A stretch of 64,000 nucleotides of DNA, from positions 56,051,679 to 56,115,678 of the forward strand of contig CM054154.1 in the NCBI GenBank assembly GCA_028751875.1. Direction: 5' to 3'. Made by a program: the position numbers and the translations under genes. How positions within the stretch are numbered: the first letter of the stretch is position 1; each line of letters starts with the position of its first letter. Shown here in pieces: positions 33,601-44,899 of this stretch. Under the pieces are notes generated by a model. It worked only from the letters and a program-made list of their open reading frames with translations. It had not been told where the DNA came from and searched no databases. This DNA comes from Rapana venosa. Its lineage: Eukaryota > Mollusca > Gastropoda > Neogastropoda > Muricidae.

Positions 33601-34018
33601 AGAGCTAGAGAGGAGAATCCAAGCATTCCCAGAGCAAGTTCCACAGAAGGCTCCTCAAAATATCATACAAAGAAAAACAAGACCAACAACTATGTAAAGA
33701 AAAATCAAAAATAGGTGGGCCCCCAAAACCTCTGCTCTCCACCAAAAAGAGGAGAAAACTGAATGTGGTTTGGCCACACCACAAACACCAACACCTTAGC
33801 AAAAACCATCCTGCAGGGAACAGTTGAAGGCAAGAGAAGAAGAGGCCGCCAAAAGAAAAACATGGGTTTTACAACATCAAAGAATGGACCGCCCAAAACC
33901 CCCGCAACACCTTCTACTAGCCACCCAAGATCGTGAAGCAAAGGGAAAAAGATCTCTGTCGCGTCTTCTCTCATGTCCCCCCTACGTCCTTTGAGACATG
34001 GGACTGAGTGAGTGAGTG
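30678..34018 (+). mobile_element. non-LTR retrotransposon E, near full length, 9-bp TSD
   Basis: The insertion of 3,341 bp is flanked by AATTAAATT at 30,669-30,677 and 34,019-34,027 and ends in GACTGAGTGAGTGAGTG. The plus strand has a ~400-bp 5' untranslated region, endonuclease, reverse transcriptase and a GHT...NIKEWT C-terminal region, the same type as fragment D. It sits between the endonuclease and RT parts of element A in the opposite orientation. Its 5' region contains GGGAGAGGAGATGGGCGCC (30,887-30,905), also found in the 5S/tRNA SINE. Confidence 0.88.
31080..33940 (+). pseudogene. endonuclease-reverse transcriptase ORF of element E, broken
   Basis: Blocks in order on the plus strand: RTWNVRT at the N-terminus (about 31,084), a GDWNAK-type endonuclease motif near 31,500 split by a frameshift, DYILSPQRF (about 31,713-31,740), KQLKEGKSPGIDNIP (about 32,503-32,548), RTISLISHPSKIMLRV (about 32,707-32,755), a degraded DFKKPFYRVWDDGL motif A (32,905-32,950), LLSPVLFNLFLENIM (33,097-33,141) and IADDIDLMGGS motif C (about 33,206-33,240). 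The end has TILQGTVEGKRRRGRQK near 33,808-33,860. Motif A has Pro-Phe-Tyr where KAFD is usual. At least ten frame changes or stops are present. Confidence 0.85.
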
Positions 34019-34109
34019 AATTAAATTTAGGAATTTTATCCTTTGACAAAATAATTGCAAGTGATCAGCCTGTCATTTATAGTAATAACAATAGGTAAGT
34101 GATCACTCC

Positions 34110-34757
34110 CTAAGTTTCTTTAATAGTTTTCCATTCACAACTAGGAGCAATTATAGGAGAAAGTAAAGACATATCAATAGCAGATGCTCTGTGGTTGGCA
34201 GAACCAGGGATTCGTGTTATACTACCATCCTTTAATAAGCACAAGGATGAATCTTCGATGTTTTCAACAAAGCGGTTATTTATATTTACTGTACAATCCC
34301 TGTCCCAGAATGGTGAGTGGGCATTAAAATCACCAACTACTAGCCATTTTTCATTTTGGTCTTGTAATGAACGTATCCATTCCATGTTTTCATCATCAGG
34401 ACCTTTTGTCAGGTAGACAGAAATCACATTAAGTGCAAGTGATTTATCAAATTTAATTTTTGCTGCGCACCCATTGATATTCTTTGTTGTTTGGCACGGT
34501 GGAGGAATATGTGTATAATCTAAGTTTTCGAGTATGTAAATAGCTGTTTTTATTTTTCCTTTTTCATTTTCAGACTGAAAGACAGTTGGAAAGTAATAAC
34601 CTGATAGTCTGGGAAGTTTATTTCTGTTTACATTCAATGACTGTAAAAGCAACAGATGGTATTTATTTTGTGAAAGATGTTGAATAAGAAAATGTAGATT
34701 TCTCAAAATAGATCTACAATTCCATTGCAATATCGCAATGCTTGAATGATTCTTCAT
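34110..34757 (-). pseudogene. AP-type endonuclease domain of element A
   Basis: A long open frame on the minus strand. From the Met at 34,757 it reads SIAILQWNCRSI (the N-terminal Asn-containing block), then KWLVVGDFNAHSPFWD (GDFN motif, about 34,355-34,308) and HRASAIDMSL (the second catalytic block). It stops near 34,110, short of the final SDH block, which follows in another frame at about 34,110-34,070. It would nick target DNA. The frame extends 18 codons upstream to another Met at 34,811; the inner Met fits the domain better. Confidence 0.83.
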
Positions 34758-34811
34758 CAAAGAAAAACAAAACAAAAAGCAAGAAAACAACAAACCAACA
34801 ACAAATAGCAA

Positions 34812-35189
34812 AAAGCAAAAAGACCTGTTTGCTTTTAATTCCTGAAAAGGTGTATGGAAAAAAGAAGAAGAAAAGAAATAATGTAATTATGGACCCCCCA
34901 AAACAAATCTTAACTGGAAAAAAGAAACAAATACCCACTTAAAACACTCAAACAACTTGATTAACAGGAATAAACAATGAAGGAAACAACTCCCAAACTA
35001 CAGTTGATCTGATTTACCAAAATACAATGAACAAGTGACCGTAGAACTATCAGTAAGATAGGCCAATTAAAGCATACACTAATTTAAGTTACGGCAAAGT
35101 ACTGTGTATGATTATGTATAATTCTAGTTCACCTCCCCACTTTTTTCTGTTCTTTTTACAACTTTTTAATAGTTAATACAACCAATCAT
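34812..35189. other. probable 5' region of element A, otherwise anonymous
   Basis: A-rich sequence on the plus strand (AAAGAAGAAGAAAAG). Where element A begins cannot be fixed, because no target duplication or second copy of its 5' end is present. Confidence 0.4.
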
Positions 35190-35465
35190 TCAATAGATTA
35201 AATCTACTTCCCCATGGTTCCATGTAGCCTGAATCGTAGTGTGGATGTTGTGGCACATAGGGGTAGAAGGGTCCAGGTAGGCGTGGGAGGACATGTCTGG
35301 GCTTCTTTGGTGTCTCCCAGAACAGTCCCTTACATGCCTGCCGAGGTTCCCTGCCAACATGCTGGCCCCTGTGGATGTAGGATGTATGCCGTCTCTGAGT
35401 GTCCTGTAGTCCAAACTAGCATGACTGACAAAAGACACATTGTCAACACCAAACAGATCAGACAT
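35190..35465 (-). pseudogene. SGNH-hydrolase-like C-terminal fragment
   Basis: An open minus-strand frame of 91 codons contains VSFVSHASLDYRTL followed by RDGIHPTSTGASMLAGNLGR. The DGxHP word with a following Gly and hydrophobic helix is typical of the last catalytic block (Asp-x-x-His) of GDSL/SGNH esterases, which also occur in first ORFs of some CR1/L2-type LINEs and in their domesticated relatives. The earlier blocks (GDS, GxN) would lie at higher coordinates but (GT)n begins at 35,488, so only the end is kept. It could be a LINE ORF1 remnant or a piece of a host gene. Confidence 0.5.
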
Positions 35466-35487
35466 GACAAGAGCAGCAGCAGCATCA

Positions 35488-35488
35488 A

Positions 35489-35537
<49 letters not shown>

Positions 35538-35629
35538 TTATATGAAATAAAAATAAATAAATATACATAATAAATATATATTATATATAATAATATATAA
35601 GTTACGGCAAATATAAATATATTAAAAAA

Positions 35630-35669
<40 letters not shown>

Positions 35670-35690
35670 TGTGTGTGTGTAGGAGGGAGG
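35488..35690. repeat. (GT)n and (TA)n microsatellites
   Basis: A pure (GT)n run of about 46 bases (35,490-35,535), an AT-rich stretch (35,545-35,630), then a second (GT)n (35,633-35,680) and GGGA repeats. Confidence 0.93.
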
Positions 35691-37890
35691 GAGGGAGGGA
35701 GATAGAGATTTTAACATTCTCTAATACATCAGTCATTAAACGCACTCCACATCACTCCCATCACGCGGATTCATCCACATTTTAGGCAATACAATGTCGG
35801 TCCTTCACTTTTACACATAGGTTTTTCATGTTCTCGCTTCAGCCACTGACCAGACGTTTCCGTCATACGACAGGGACCACACTGGGTGGTCTAGAGACAC
35901 AGTGTGACACGCTCCTTGTGGGGAATGACTGAATGAATGACTGAATGATTTTTGGAGCGCACAAACATGCACAGCCACAATATCAGGCTAAACTGCAGAC
36001 AGTGCTGGGGAGGAGGGGAAGACTTAGTGCAAAACAAAGGGGGCGGAATGAATAGGGGGCAGCAACAACACACGCACAAACATTTATATCAACAATGACT
36101 TGCAGGCACTAAACCGCCCACACCTCATGCACACAGACACATACACTGCACGGTATCTCGCGCGCGCGCGCGCACACCCCACACACAAGTTAAAGTTTTG
36201 TCTGCGTTCACATCAAGACCTCGGTTTCACATACTGATCTGAAGGACTGACAAAGGGGAACAGAGTAGGCCTAATTGAAGTGAATCGAATTGAAGACTAC
36301 ATTCAGTCAAGACGAGATTCCTCTGCACAACATCAGGCAGCTCTTCGCCAACGACAGTCGTCCCCTAAAAAGCAGTGCAGCATCCCATTATTTATTAAAA
36401 AAAAGTGTTTTAAGTGTATGTTGTTTTCCAATGAGATAGGGATTTTTTGCCAACAGAAATGTTGCCGGGGAACAACTCGCTGTGGGTGGCTTTTACGTGC
36501 AGAAATGCGTGTTCAACACGGACAAAAAACCGGTTTCATCATCTCATCTTAACGACTACACCCCTAAGACCATCACGCCAACGGTCTAGAGCTGGAAGAA
36601 AAGTTCGGGAACAAATGGCAATCGGACTCGCACTTCTCGCTTTTAGCTGCAGGTGTTTTTACCGTCTAATCCATTCATGCAAAATTGTCATTTTTCTTCC
36701 TCCACTAGAGCTCCAAGGTTCGCTCAATGTGAAGATTTTTGCGTATATGAACGTTTTGGCCCACCAATAAGGAGCCAGATTCCGACTTCCAGGGATTGAA
36801 GTGGATGCAGTTACCATATCCCCCCCCCCCACCTCGCCCCCCCCCCCCCCACGTGTCCAAAGAGTTGGAAACCTGGGCCTAGCTGACCCGAGCCATCAGA
36901 TGGACAGTGAAATGGTTCGGAGCACCAGGACCTAGGGGTGGGATCATGTGAACAACGAAACAGCCAGTATGAGAGTGCAGGGTGATGTTACCGACACCTG
37001 CTCCTCCTTTACCTGCTGCCCCTCGTTGGGTCACATTCATCAACCCCTGTCCTGTCACCTCACCAACGACCAGCGTAACTCCACACTGATCGCCAAAAGT
37101 CCTGTCTTGTGGCACAGTGCAAGCCTAGCCTAGGCTAATGACTTAAAAAACACAAACCCCCAAACAAAACAACCCCCCCCCCCCCCCCCCCCCCCCAAAA
37201 TAAAAAAAAAAAAAAATCCAAACCAAATTAACCAACAAAATACAGCTCCAGGGTCTGCTCTCTAGCATCATTCTTTCCCCCTTAGGCGCCTGGCCTGCAG
37301 AGCAGTTCACCTGACGCTATCACCTGTTCGGTTATGTGCATCAGCGAAAACCTTTCTTTTTCATATTCACTACAATCTAAAGTCAATGAAAGACACTTGA
37401 GTCTCTCAAACATAGGATAGTTTCTTAATGATAAATTACTTTCTTGTCTGCTGATGAGAACTTTTCTCATCCTGAAAACCACTAGAAGTCATCAACATGT
37501 TAACTCAGTCCCTGATTGGACCACAGGGTCACGTGATCCATGAATGACGCGTAACCTATAGATCTACGAGACAAGACGACATTTTAGTAGCATGATTTTT
37601 AAAAAAGATTGTTCGATAGCCGTTCGCAGAAGCCCAGAAGACAGAGGTCACACAAGCCTTTAGAATTATGGACATGCAAACGACGACGATTTCCAGACCA
37701 TAATCGACTCAATTCATTTAATTTAGCCAAACCTTTTCCTAATCCACTGACCTTGAGGTATGGCCTGGTGCCAGTTCTGTCGTAGTGAGGTGAGAAAACA
37801 AGGTCCGTGTGCAACACGTAAATTCATCACACGTTTAAGTAACTCTACAGCAAAGTGAAAGCTGTCCCCTTGGGCAATATTTTGCAGAAC
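35691..37890. other. anonymous DNA with C-runs, no gene recognised
   Basis: Contains an alternating CG tract (36,158-36,172), two oligo-C runs (36,822-36,851 and 37,171-37,196) and otherwise ordinary mixed sequence. Open frames of 60-107 codons (for example 36,447-36,770 plus and 36,879-37,115 minus) resemble nothing I know and have no splice context that I could support. Confidence 0.45.
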
Positions 37891-38617
37891 CCCCTCCCCC
37901 CCCCCACGCCCCCCCCCGCCCCCGTCTCCCCCCCCCCCCTCGGCCTCCCCCCCCCCTCCGCCCCCCCCCCCCCCCCCCCCCCTGCCCCCCCCTCACCCCC
38001 CCCCCCCCCCCCCCCCCCCCCCCCTACCCCCCCCCCCCCCCCCCCCCCGCGCCCCCCCCCCCCCCCTCGCCCCCCCCGCCCCCACCCCCACCCCCCCCCG
38101 CCCCCCGCCCCCCCCCACCCCCCCCGCCCCCCCCCCCCCCCCCACCCCCCCCCCCCCCCCCCGCCCCCTCCCCACCCCCGCCCCTCCACCCTCCCCCCCC
38201 TCCCCCCCCCCCCCCCCACCCCAAACCCCCCTCCCCCCCCCACCCGCCCCTCCGCCCGCCGCCCCGCCCCCCCCACCCCCCCCTCCCCGACCCCCCCCCC
38301 CCCCTCCCCCCCCCCCCCCCCACCCCCCCCCCCCCCCCCCCCCCGCCCCCCCCCCCCCTCACCCCCCCCCGCCCCCCCCCGCCCCCCCCCCCCCTCCCCC
38401 ACCCCCCCCCGCCCCGCCACGCCCCCCCCGCCCCCTCCCCCCCCCCCCCTCCCCCCCCCCCCCCCCCCCCCCCCACCCCCCCCCCCACCCCCCCCCCCCC
38501 CACCCCCCCCCCCCCCCCCCCCCTCGCCCCCCGCCCCCCCCCCCCCACCCCCCCCCGCCCCCCCCCCCCCCCCCCCCCCCCCGCCTCCCGCCGCCCCCCC
38601 CCCCCCCCCCGCCTCCG

Positions 38618-38649
<32 letters not shown>

Positions 38650-39195
38650 CCCTCCTCCCCGCCCCCGCCCGCCCCCACGCCCCCCCCCCCCCCCCCCCTC
38701 CTCCCGCCCCGCCCCCCCCCCCCCCCCCCCCCCCGCGCCCCACCCCCCCCGCCCCCCCCGCACCCGCCCACCACCCCCCCCCCCCCGCCCCCCCCCCCGG
38801 CCCCCCCCCCCACCGCCTCCTCCCCCCCCCTACACGCGCAGGCCTCCCCCCCCCCCGCCCCCACCCACCACCCCCCCCCCCCCCGCCCCCCCCCCCCCCC
38901 GGGCGCGCCCCCCACCCCCCCCCCCCCCCCACCCCTCCCCCCCCCCCCGCCCCGTCCCCCCCCCCCACACACCCCCCCCCCCCCCCGCCCCCCCCCCCCC
39001 TCGCCCCCCCCCCCCCCCCCCCTCCCCCCCCCCCCCCCCTCCCCCCCCCCACCTCCACCCCCCCGCCCCCCACCCCCCCCCCCCGCCCCCCCCCCCCCCC
39101 CCCCTCACCCCCCCCCCCCCCCCCCCCACCCCCCACCCCCCCCACCCCCCCCCCCCCCCCCCCCCGCCCCCCCCTGCCCTCCCCCCCCCACCCCG

Positions 39196-39228
<33 letters not shown>

Positions 39229-39289
39229 CCCCCCCCCCCCCCCACCCCCGGCCACCCCCCCCCCCCCCGCCCCCCCCCCCCCCCCCCCT

Positions 39290-39321
<32 letters not shown>

Positions 39322-39378
39322 CACCCCCCGTCCCCCCCCCCCCCCGGCACCGCCCCCACCCCCCCCCCCCCCCGCCCC

Positions 39379-39418
<40 letters not shown>

Positions 39419-39638
39419 TGCCCCCCCCCCCCCCCCCCAGTATCCCCCCCCCCCCCCCCCCCCCCCCGCCCCCCCCCCCCCCCCCCCACACCCCCCCCCC
39501 CCCGCCCCCCCCCCCCCCCCCCACCGCCCCCCCCCACCCCCCCCCCCCCCACCCACCCCCTCCCCCCGCCCCCCCCCCCCCCCCCCCCCCCCAGCCCGAC
39601 CCCCCCCCCCCCCCCCCCCACCCCCCCCCCCCCCCCCC

Positions 39639-39718
<80 letters not shown>

Positions 39719-39736
39719 CCCCCCCCCCCCACCAAC

Positions 39737-39775
<39 letters not shown>

Positions 39776-39790
39776 ACCCTCCCCCCCCCG

Positions 39791-39859
<69 letters not shown>

Positions 39860-40002
39860 CCCCCACCCCCCCCCCCCCCCCCCCCCCCCCGCCCGCCCCC
39901 CCCCCCCCCCCGCCCCCCCCCCACCGCCCCCCCCCCCCCCGACCCCCCCCCCCCCCCACCCCCCCCCCCCCCCCCCCCCCGCCCCCCCCCCCACCCCCCC
40001 CC

Positions 40003-40038
<36 letters not shown>

Positions 40039-40231
40039 CCCCCACCCCCCCCCACCCTTCCCCCCCCCCCCCCCCCCCCCCCCCCCGCGCCCCCCCCCCC
40101 CCCCCCCCCCCACGCCCCCCCCCCCCCCCCCCCGGCCCCACCCCCCCCCCACCCCCCCCCCCCCCACCCCCCACCCCCCGCCCCCCGCCCCCCGCCCGCC
40201 CCCCCCCCCCCCCCCCACCCCCCCCCCTCCC

Positions 40232-40278
<47 letters not shown>

Positions 40279-40464
40279 ACCCCCCCGCCCCCCCCCCACC
40301 CCCCCGCCCCTCCCCCCCCCCCCCCCCCCCCCCCGGCCCCCCCCCCCCCCCCCCCCCCACCCCCCCCGCCCCCCCCCCCCCCCCCCCCCCCAACCCCGGC
40401 CCCACCCCCCCCCCCCCCCCCGCCCCCCCCCCCCCCCCGCCCCCCCCCCCTTCCCCCCGCCCCG

Positions 40465-40512
<48 letters not shown>

Positions 40513-40582
40513 CCCCCCCCCTCCCCCCCCCCCTCCCCCCCCCCCCCGCCCCCCCCCCCCCCCCCCCCCCCGCCCCACCCCC

Positions 40583-40619
<37 letters not shown>

Positions 40620-40721
40620 CCCCCCCCCCCCGCCCCCCCCCCCCCCCACCTCCCCCCCACCCCCCCCCCCCCGCCCCTCCCGCCCCCCCCCCCCCCCCCC
40701 CCGCCCCCCCCCCCCCCCCCA

Positions 40722-40753
<32 letters not shown>

Positions 40754-41325
40754 CCCCCCCCCCCCCCCACCCCCCCCATCCCCCCCCCCCCCCCCCCCCC
40801 CGCCCCCCCCCCCCGCCCCCCGCCAACCCCACCCCCCCCCCCCCCCCCCCCCCCGACCCGACCCCTCCCCGCCCCCCCCCCCCCACCCCCCCCCCCCCCC
40901 CCGCCCCCCCCCCCCCCCCCCCCCCCAAAGCCCCCTCCCCCCGCCCCCCCACCCCCCCCCCCCCGCCCCCCCTCCCCCCTCCCCCCCCCCCCCCCCCCCC
41001 CCCTCCCCGCGCCCCCCGCCCCCCCCCCCCCCGGCCTCCCCCCCCCCCCCTCCACCCCCCCCCCCCCCCCCCCTCCCCCCCTCACCCCGCGCCGCCGCAC
41101 CCCCCCCCGCCGCCCTCCCCCCCCCCCCCCCCCCCCTCCCCCCCCCCCCTCCCCCCCCCCCCCCCCCTCCCCCCCCCCCCCCCCGCCCCCGCCCCCCCCC
41201 CCCCCACCCTCCCCGCCCCGGCCCCCTCCCCCCCCCCCCCCCTCCCCCCCCCCCCCCACCCCCCACCCACCCCCCCCCGCCCACCACCCCCCCCCCCGCC
41301 CCCCCCCACACCCCCCCCCCCCCCG

Positions 41326-41359
<34 letters not shown>

Positions 41360-41416
41360 ACCCCCCCCCCCCCCCCCCCCCTTCCCCCCGCCGCGCCGGG
41401 CCCCCCCCCCCCCCCC

Positions 41417-41447
<31 letters not shown>

Positions 41448-41534
41448 TCAACACCCCCTGCCCCCGCCACCACCCCCCGCCCCCCGCCCCGCCCCCCCCC
41501 CACCCCCGCCCACCCCCCCCCCCCCGCCCCCCCC

Positions 41535-41575
<41 letters not shown>

Positions 41576-41587
41576 ACTCCCCACCCG

Positions 41588-41622
<35 letters not shown>

Positions 41623-42066
41623 ACCCCCCCCCCCCCCCCCCCCCCCACCTCCCCCCCCCCCCCACCCCCCCGCCCCCCCCCCCCCCCCCCCCCTCCCCCC
41701 CGGGCCCCCCCAGCCCCACCACCCCCGCCCCCCCCCCCCCCCCCCCCCCGCCCTCCCCCCCCCCCCCAGCCGCGCCTCCCGGCCCCTCCCCTCCCCCCCC
41801 CCCCCCCCCCCCCCCCCCACCCCCCACCCCCCCCCCCCCCCCCCCACCTCCCCCCGCCCCCCACCGCCCCCCCCACCCCCCCCCACACCCCCCCCCCCCC
41901 CCACCCCCCCACCCGCCCCCCCGCCCCCCCCCCCCCCCCCCCGCCCCCCCCCCCCCCCCCCCCCCCCTCCCTCGCGCCCCCCCGTCACCGCCCCCCCCCC
42001 CCCGCCCCCCCCCCCCCCCCCCCCCCCCCCCCGCCCAACCACCCGCCCCCCCCCGCCCCCCGGCCA
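37891..42066. repeat. 4.2-kb near-pure C tract
   Basis: More than nine bases in ten are C; the rest are isolated A, G or T with no fixed spacing, so no higher-order unit is apparent. It begins after TTTTGCAGAACCCC and ends at CGGCCAAGATGCAACCC, both sharply. One frame stays open for about 1,400 codons as Pro with Ala/Thr/Ser/His/Arg, and the opposite strand as Gly; both follow from composition alone and are not genes. The tract could be a real expansion of a poly-C/G run, but the random single-base interruptions also fit noisy long reads or unpolished consensus through a homopolymer. Confidence 0.95.
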
Positions 42067-42379
42067 AGATGCAACCCACACACCACACTTATTTGCGGTA
42101 AAGAAACAAACATGCAGGAAGCAGATTTTTTGTTTATTAGTGGCTGCTGGCTCTTGTGGCGCTCGTTCAAATTCGGGAAGGAATTTCCTGCAGAGAACCC
42201 TGTGGTGATTGAAAGTGGCGTGAACAACATAATAATACGTACACACGCTTGCCTGCATGAAACTTCTTCTCATTTCCGTTTCTCTGTCTCTCTGTCTTTC
42301 TATCACTTCTTCTGTCTGTCTGATCCGCTTCAGCCTGAACATAACTGACCCTGTATTGTTCATGTGACAAATGCATATT
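42067..42379. other. anonymous DNA right of the C tract
   Basis: Ordinary mixed sequence with a TCTGTCT-rich patch (42,283-42,325). No gene or repeat is recognised. Confidence 0.4.
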
Positions 42380-42654
42380 CACAAAGGATCCTTCGTTTTT
42401 TTTTTTACCCGCTTCATCCGCAAGACTAGCACCAGGTACCGACCACGGCGAGGCCTGTAGCCGTCCGCCAAGTACTACCACAGGAACACCTGATCACCTC
42501 TCACCATCGCCGGCTGTCGACGGTAGGGATCGGGTCCAACGCAAATGCCACCACACCCGTTCACACCAAGGTTCTCCATCTTGCTGTCGTCTCTGCTGAG
42601 TTCTACTCAGTCATCCTGTAGCCCTGCCTCCCAACTCACACTGAAGTCAGTGAT
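42380..42654 (-). mobile_element. 3' part of a LINE split by the Gypsy element
   Basis: On the minus strand this continues the reading of 47,975-47,724 after the Gypsy insertion, with an ITDFSVS then ELSRDDSK-type sequence such as closes the C-terminus of LINE proteins. The GTGAT at 42,650-42,654 equals GTGAT at 47,724-47,728 and is the probable 5-bp target duplication. The left end of the LINE is not defined. Confidence 0.55.
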
Positions 42655-42664
42655 TTATGATTTG

Positions 42665-42881
42665 TGTGAGTAGTTTGTGATCCGATTCATATCGCTACAT
42701 CATCGAAGATGTAAACAAAACTCAGTTATGATAGAGCCGACCAAAGTTTAATGATCGTCGTTAGCTTGATGATCGAATACCATAGTAACAGTAAAAAAAG
42801 GAATGTAACCATAAAGAGAATAATAATGACCACGTGACAGTTTTGTTTCCCTTAAATACAAACTAATCTATGAAACCTACA
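42665..42881 (-). repeat. 3' LTR of the Gypsy element
   Basis: Shares TTTGTGATCCGATTCAT, GATGTAAACAAA, TAGCTTGATGATCGAATACC and GACCACGTGACAG with the other LTR. Its outer edge is blurred: an extra TTATGATTTG lies between the GTGAT target word and the LTR-like start. Confidence 0.82.
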
Positions 42882-43240
42882 TCACCTCCTTCCTCGGATG
42901 AAAAATGGTTGAAAATTGAACGGAGTAATCAGATAAATTTTCCAATAACATTTGATGGATGTTTAAAACTAACATTTGAATCTGAGATGATGATATTCTA
43001 AATAAATTGTTCAAACTTCTTAATTTATTCAGCTATACTTGAAACCCTCTTCCTCCTTCTCCTCCCCAAGGGATGGTAGCAAAGTTAATGTAGACTTTTG
43101 AATTACTTGTTCAAAATGAAGTTTGGGGGGCACAAAATTTATAAATTGATACATGGAAAACCAATAAAATATTTTTTTAAAAAAAATCCCGAGTGTTGAT
43201 ACCGGAGAAAAAAAATGCAAGTTTGAAAAGAATGAACAGT

Positions 43241-44700
43241 TCAACAGGAACTCTTGATTCTAACAGAAAATGAGTGAGTAACTAAACATAATGAAGTGTC
43301 ATTGAAATTCAAAATAAATTCATATTTCACTTCAGTTTGATAACTAACATTGTCACATGACAAAATCATCAAAATTTCTTGGTAGTTGGATTTGGCATTG
43401 GATCTTCTGGGTTCAGTTCGCAGATGTATGAGTGTTGTGTGAAGTGTTTGCTGGGTGTGGTGTGTGCCATGGGGTCTGTCTGGGGGTGCAGTGTTCTCAG
43501 CTTCATCTTCATCCACTCGAATTTGGGATCAGTTCGGTGTCAGTAGTAAAGGGCTGTTTGTGGAGACTTCTTGTAGAAACTGCTGTTTCTGGTGACAGTC
43601 TGTTGTCCTCTCTGGGCTGTAACCATTGATCCTTTCTTGCTATGACCACAAGAGGGGCGGGCTGGAAAGGGTGTGTCAGCGTTGGAGGGCTGGGAATTCT
43701 TCAGGATTTACGCATCACCACGGTTATGGAGGAGGGTTTGATGTTGTCCTTACTGTCAGCGTAGCGTTTCATGTTGGCTTTTTTTGAGTGTCTCTGCTGC
43801 GCATGGTTGGGGGTCAGCATCATGACGCTGTGCTGGGGCTGGGGCGTTTCGTCCTCAGTGTACGACCAAACAAGGCAGTGGCAGGAGAAACACCAGTGGT
43901 GCTGTGAGGAGTAGCACGTAGTCCAGGAGAAATTTGTACATTTCCTGCTTGAAGTTGGGAAAAAAGTGGAGGATCTGAGGGACTTTTTGTTTTGGTGCGG
44001 CATGAAGCGGTGGGTTTCTGCGTTGGCACGGGCCACGAGGGGTGATTTTGCGATGTTTGTGCCCATTGTGTTCCCCAGGAATGAGCAAACTTGTGAGAAT
44101 TGAAGGGGGGGTCCATTGTCAGTTTTCAGGATTTCAGGAATGCCAAATCAGCAAAAATTTTGTCCAGGTGGGAAATAAGGGTGTTTGCGATGTTGAGTCC
44201 AGCACATCCACTATGGGGTACCTGGAGTACTCATCAGTGACAACCAGGATATATTTTCCATTGGGAAGATGTCCAAAGTCACAGGAAGCCCCGTCCATGG
44301 TGCATTGGGTAGTTCAGACATCTGGAGAGGTTCACGGGTTGTTTTGGGGTTGCCACTTTGGCAAGTCATACATTTTCCTGACTGTGTGTTCAACAAGGGG
44401 TTGCTTTTGCCTTTGACCAGACTTTTTCACAGCAACAGGCAATTGTTTTGGGACAAACACCTTAAATACCGGTGTGAGCAAATATTCCCAACGGCTTTTG
44501 GTGAAGTGATGTAGGCAGGAAAATTTCTTATGGGCCTTTCGGGAATAATGCGGAATCGGAGCAGTGAAGGGTTCATGACGGCAAAGGTTTAGGGGACAAA
44601 TGAACTGATGCTGTGGTTGATTTCCCTCCTTTGTGTACACTTGTCAGTGAGCTGGTTTGTACCGCAGTCAGTGTTGTATCTTTTGCTGTTTCCTCAGCAA
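43241..44700 (-). pseudogene. integrase region of the Gypsy element
   Basis: The minus strand holds the end of the HHCC finger as CMTCQSGNPK (about 44,372-44,340). It then has a GKYILVVTDEYSRYP-like catalytic block around 44,260-44,220 (first Asp), a KTDNGPPF block (second Asp) near 44,125-44,100 broken by a C-run frameshift, and SPLVARANAE (Glu block) near 44,040. A basic tail extends to about 43,700, and a further open stretch to 43,241 ends with LRTEPRRSNAK-like sequence. The enzyme would insert the cDNA. At least five frame changes are present. Confidence 0.8.
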
Positions 44701-44899
44701 CTTCAGTGATGGTCTTTGGGCTTTAGGCGTTGAGGTAGTCACAACTAGTGCACATAATCCTGCATCCTCTCTTGCCTCTGTTAGAGATTGCGGGGACTGG
44801 GTGGGGCTCAGGTAATCTGAGGATTGTCAGCACCAGGTCGATAGACGACTGTTATTCATAGGGTTGGGCAGTCGCATGATCCAGCTTTTCAAGACGGGC

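Larger units (their letters stand above)
24597..34800 (-). mobile_element. non-LTR retrotransposon A with RNase H, split by four insertions
   Basis: The minus strand, read from 34.8 kb down, gives endonuclease (34,757-34,110), the post-endonuclease block (34,100-34,028 joined to 30,668-29,980), reverse transcriptase (28,887-27,841), the post-RT linker (27,430-27,197) and RNase H with a C-terminal zinc-binding-like tail (25,787-24,770). The order and the RNase H domain fit the Jockey/I group; the exact clade is open. Removing the insertions leaves about 4.1 kb. Inserted elements are C (25,788-27,196), D (about 27,430-27,840), B (28,900-29,967) and E (30,678-34,018). Frameshifts and stops are frequent, so the copy is dead. 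A second copy of the 3' part with the same C insertion is at 62,155-64,000. Confidence 0.85.

Noticed and set aside
36879..37133. overlapping 78- and 62-codon frames as a host exon
   Set aside because: Both strands are open over the same bases, neither has a recognisable family and no splice context was convincing.
37855..42348. 1,497-codon proline-rich frame and matching glycine-rich frames on the other strand
   Set aside because: They run through the 4.2-kb C tract. A C-rich sequence cannot make a stop codon easily, so length is no evidence.
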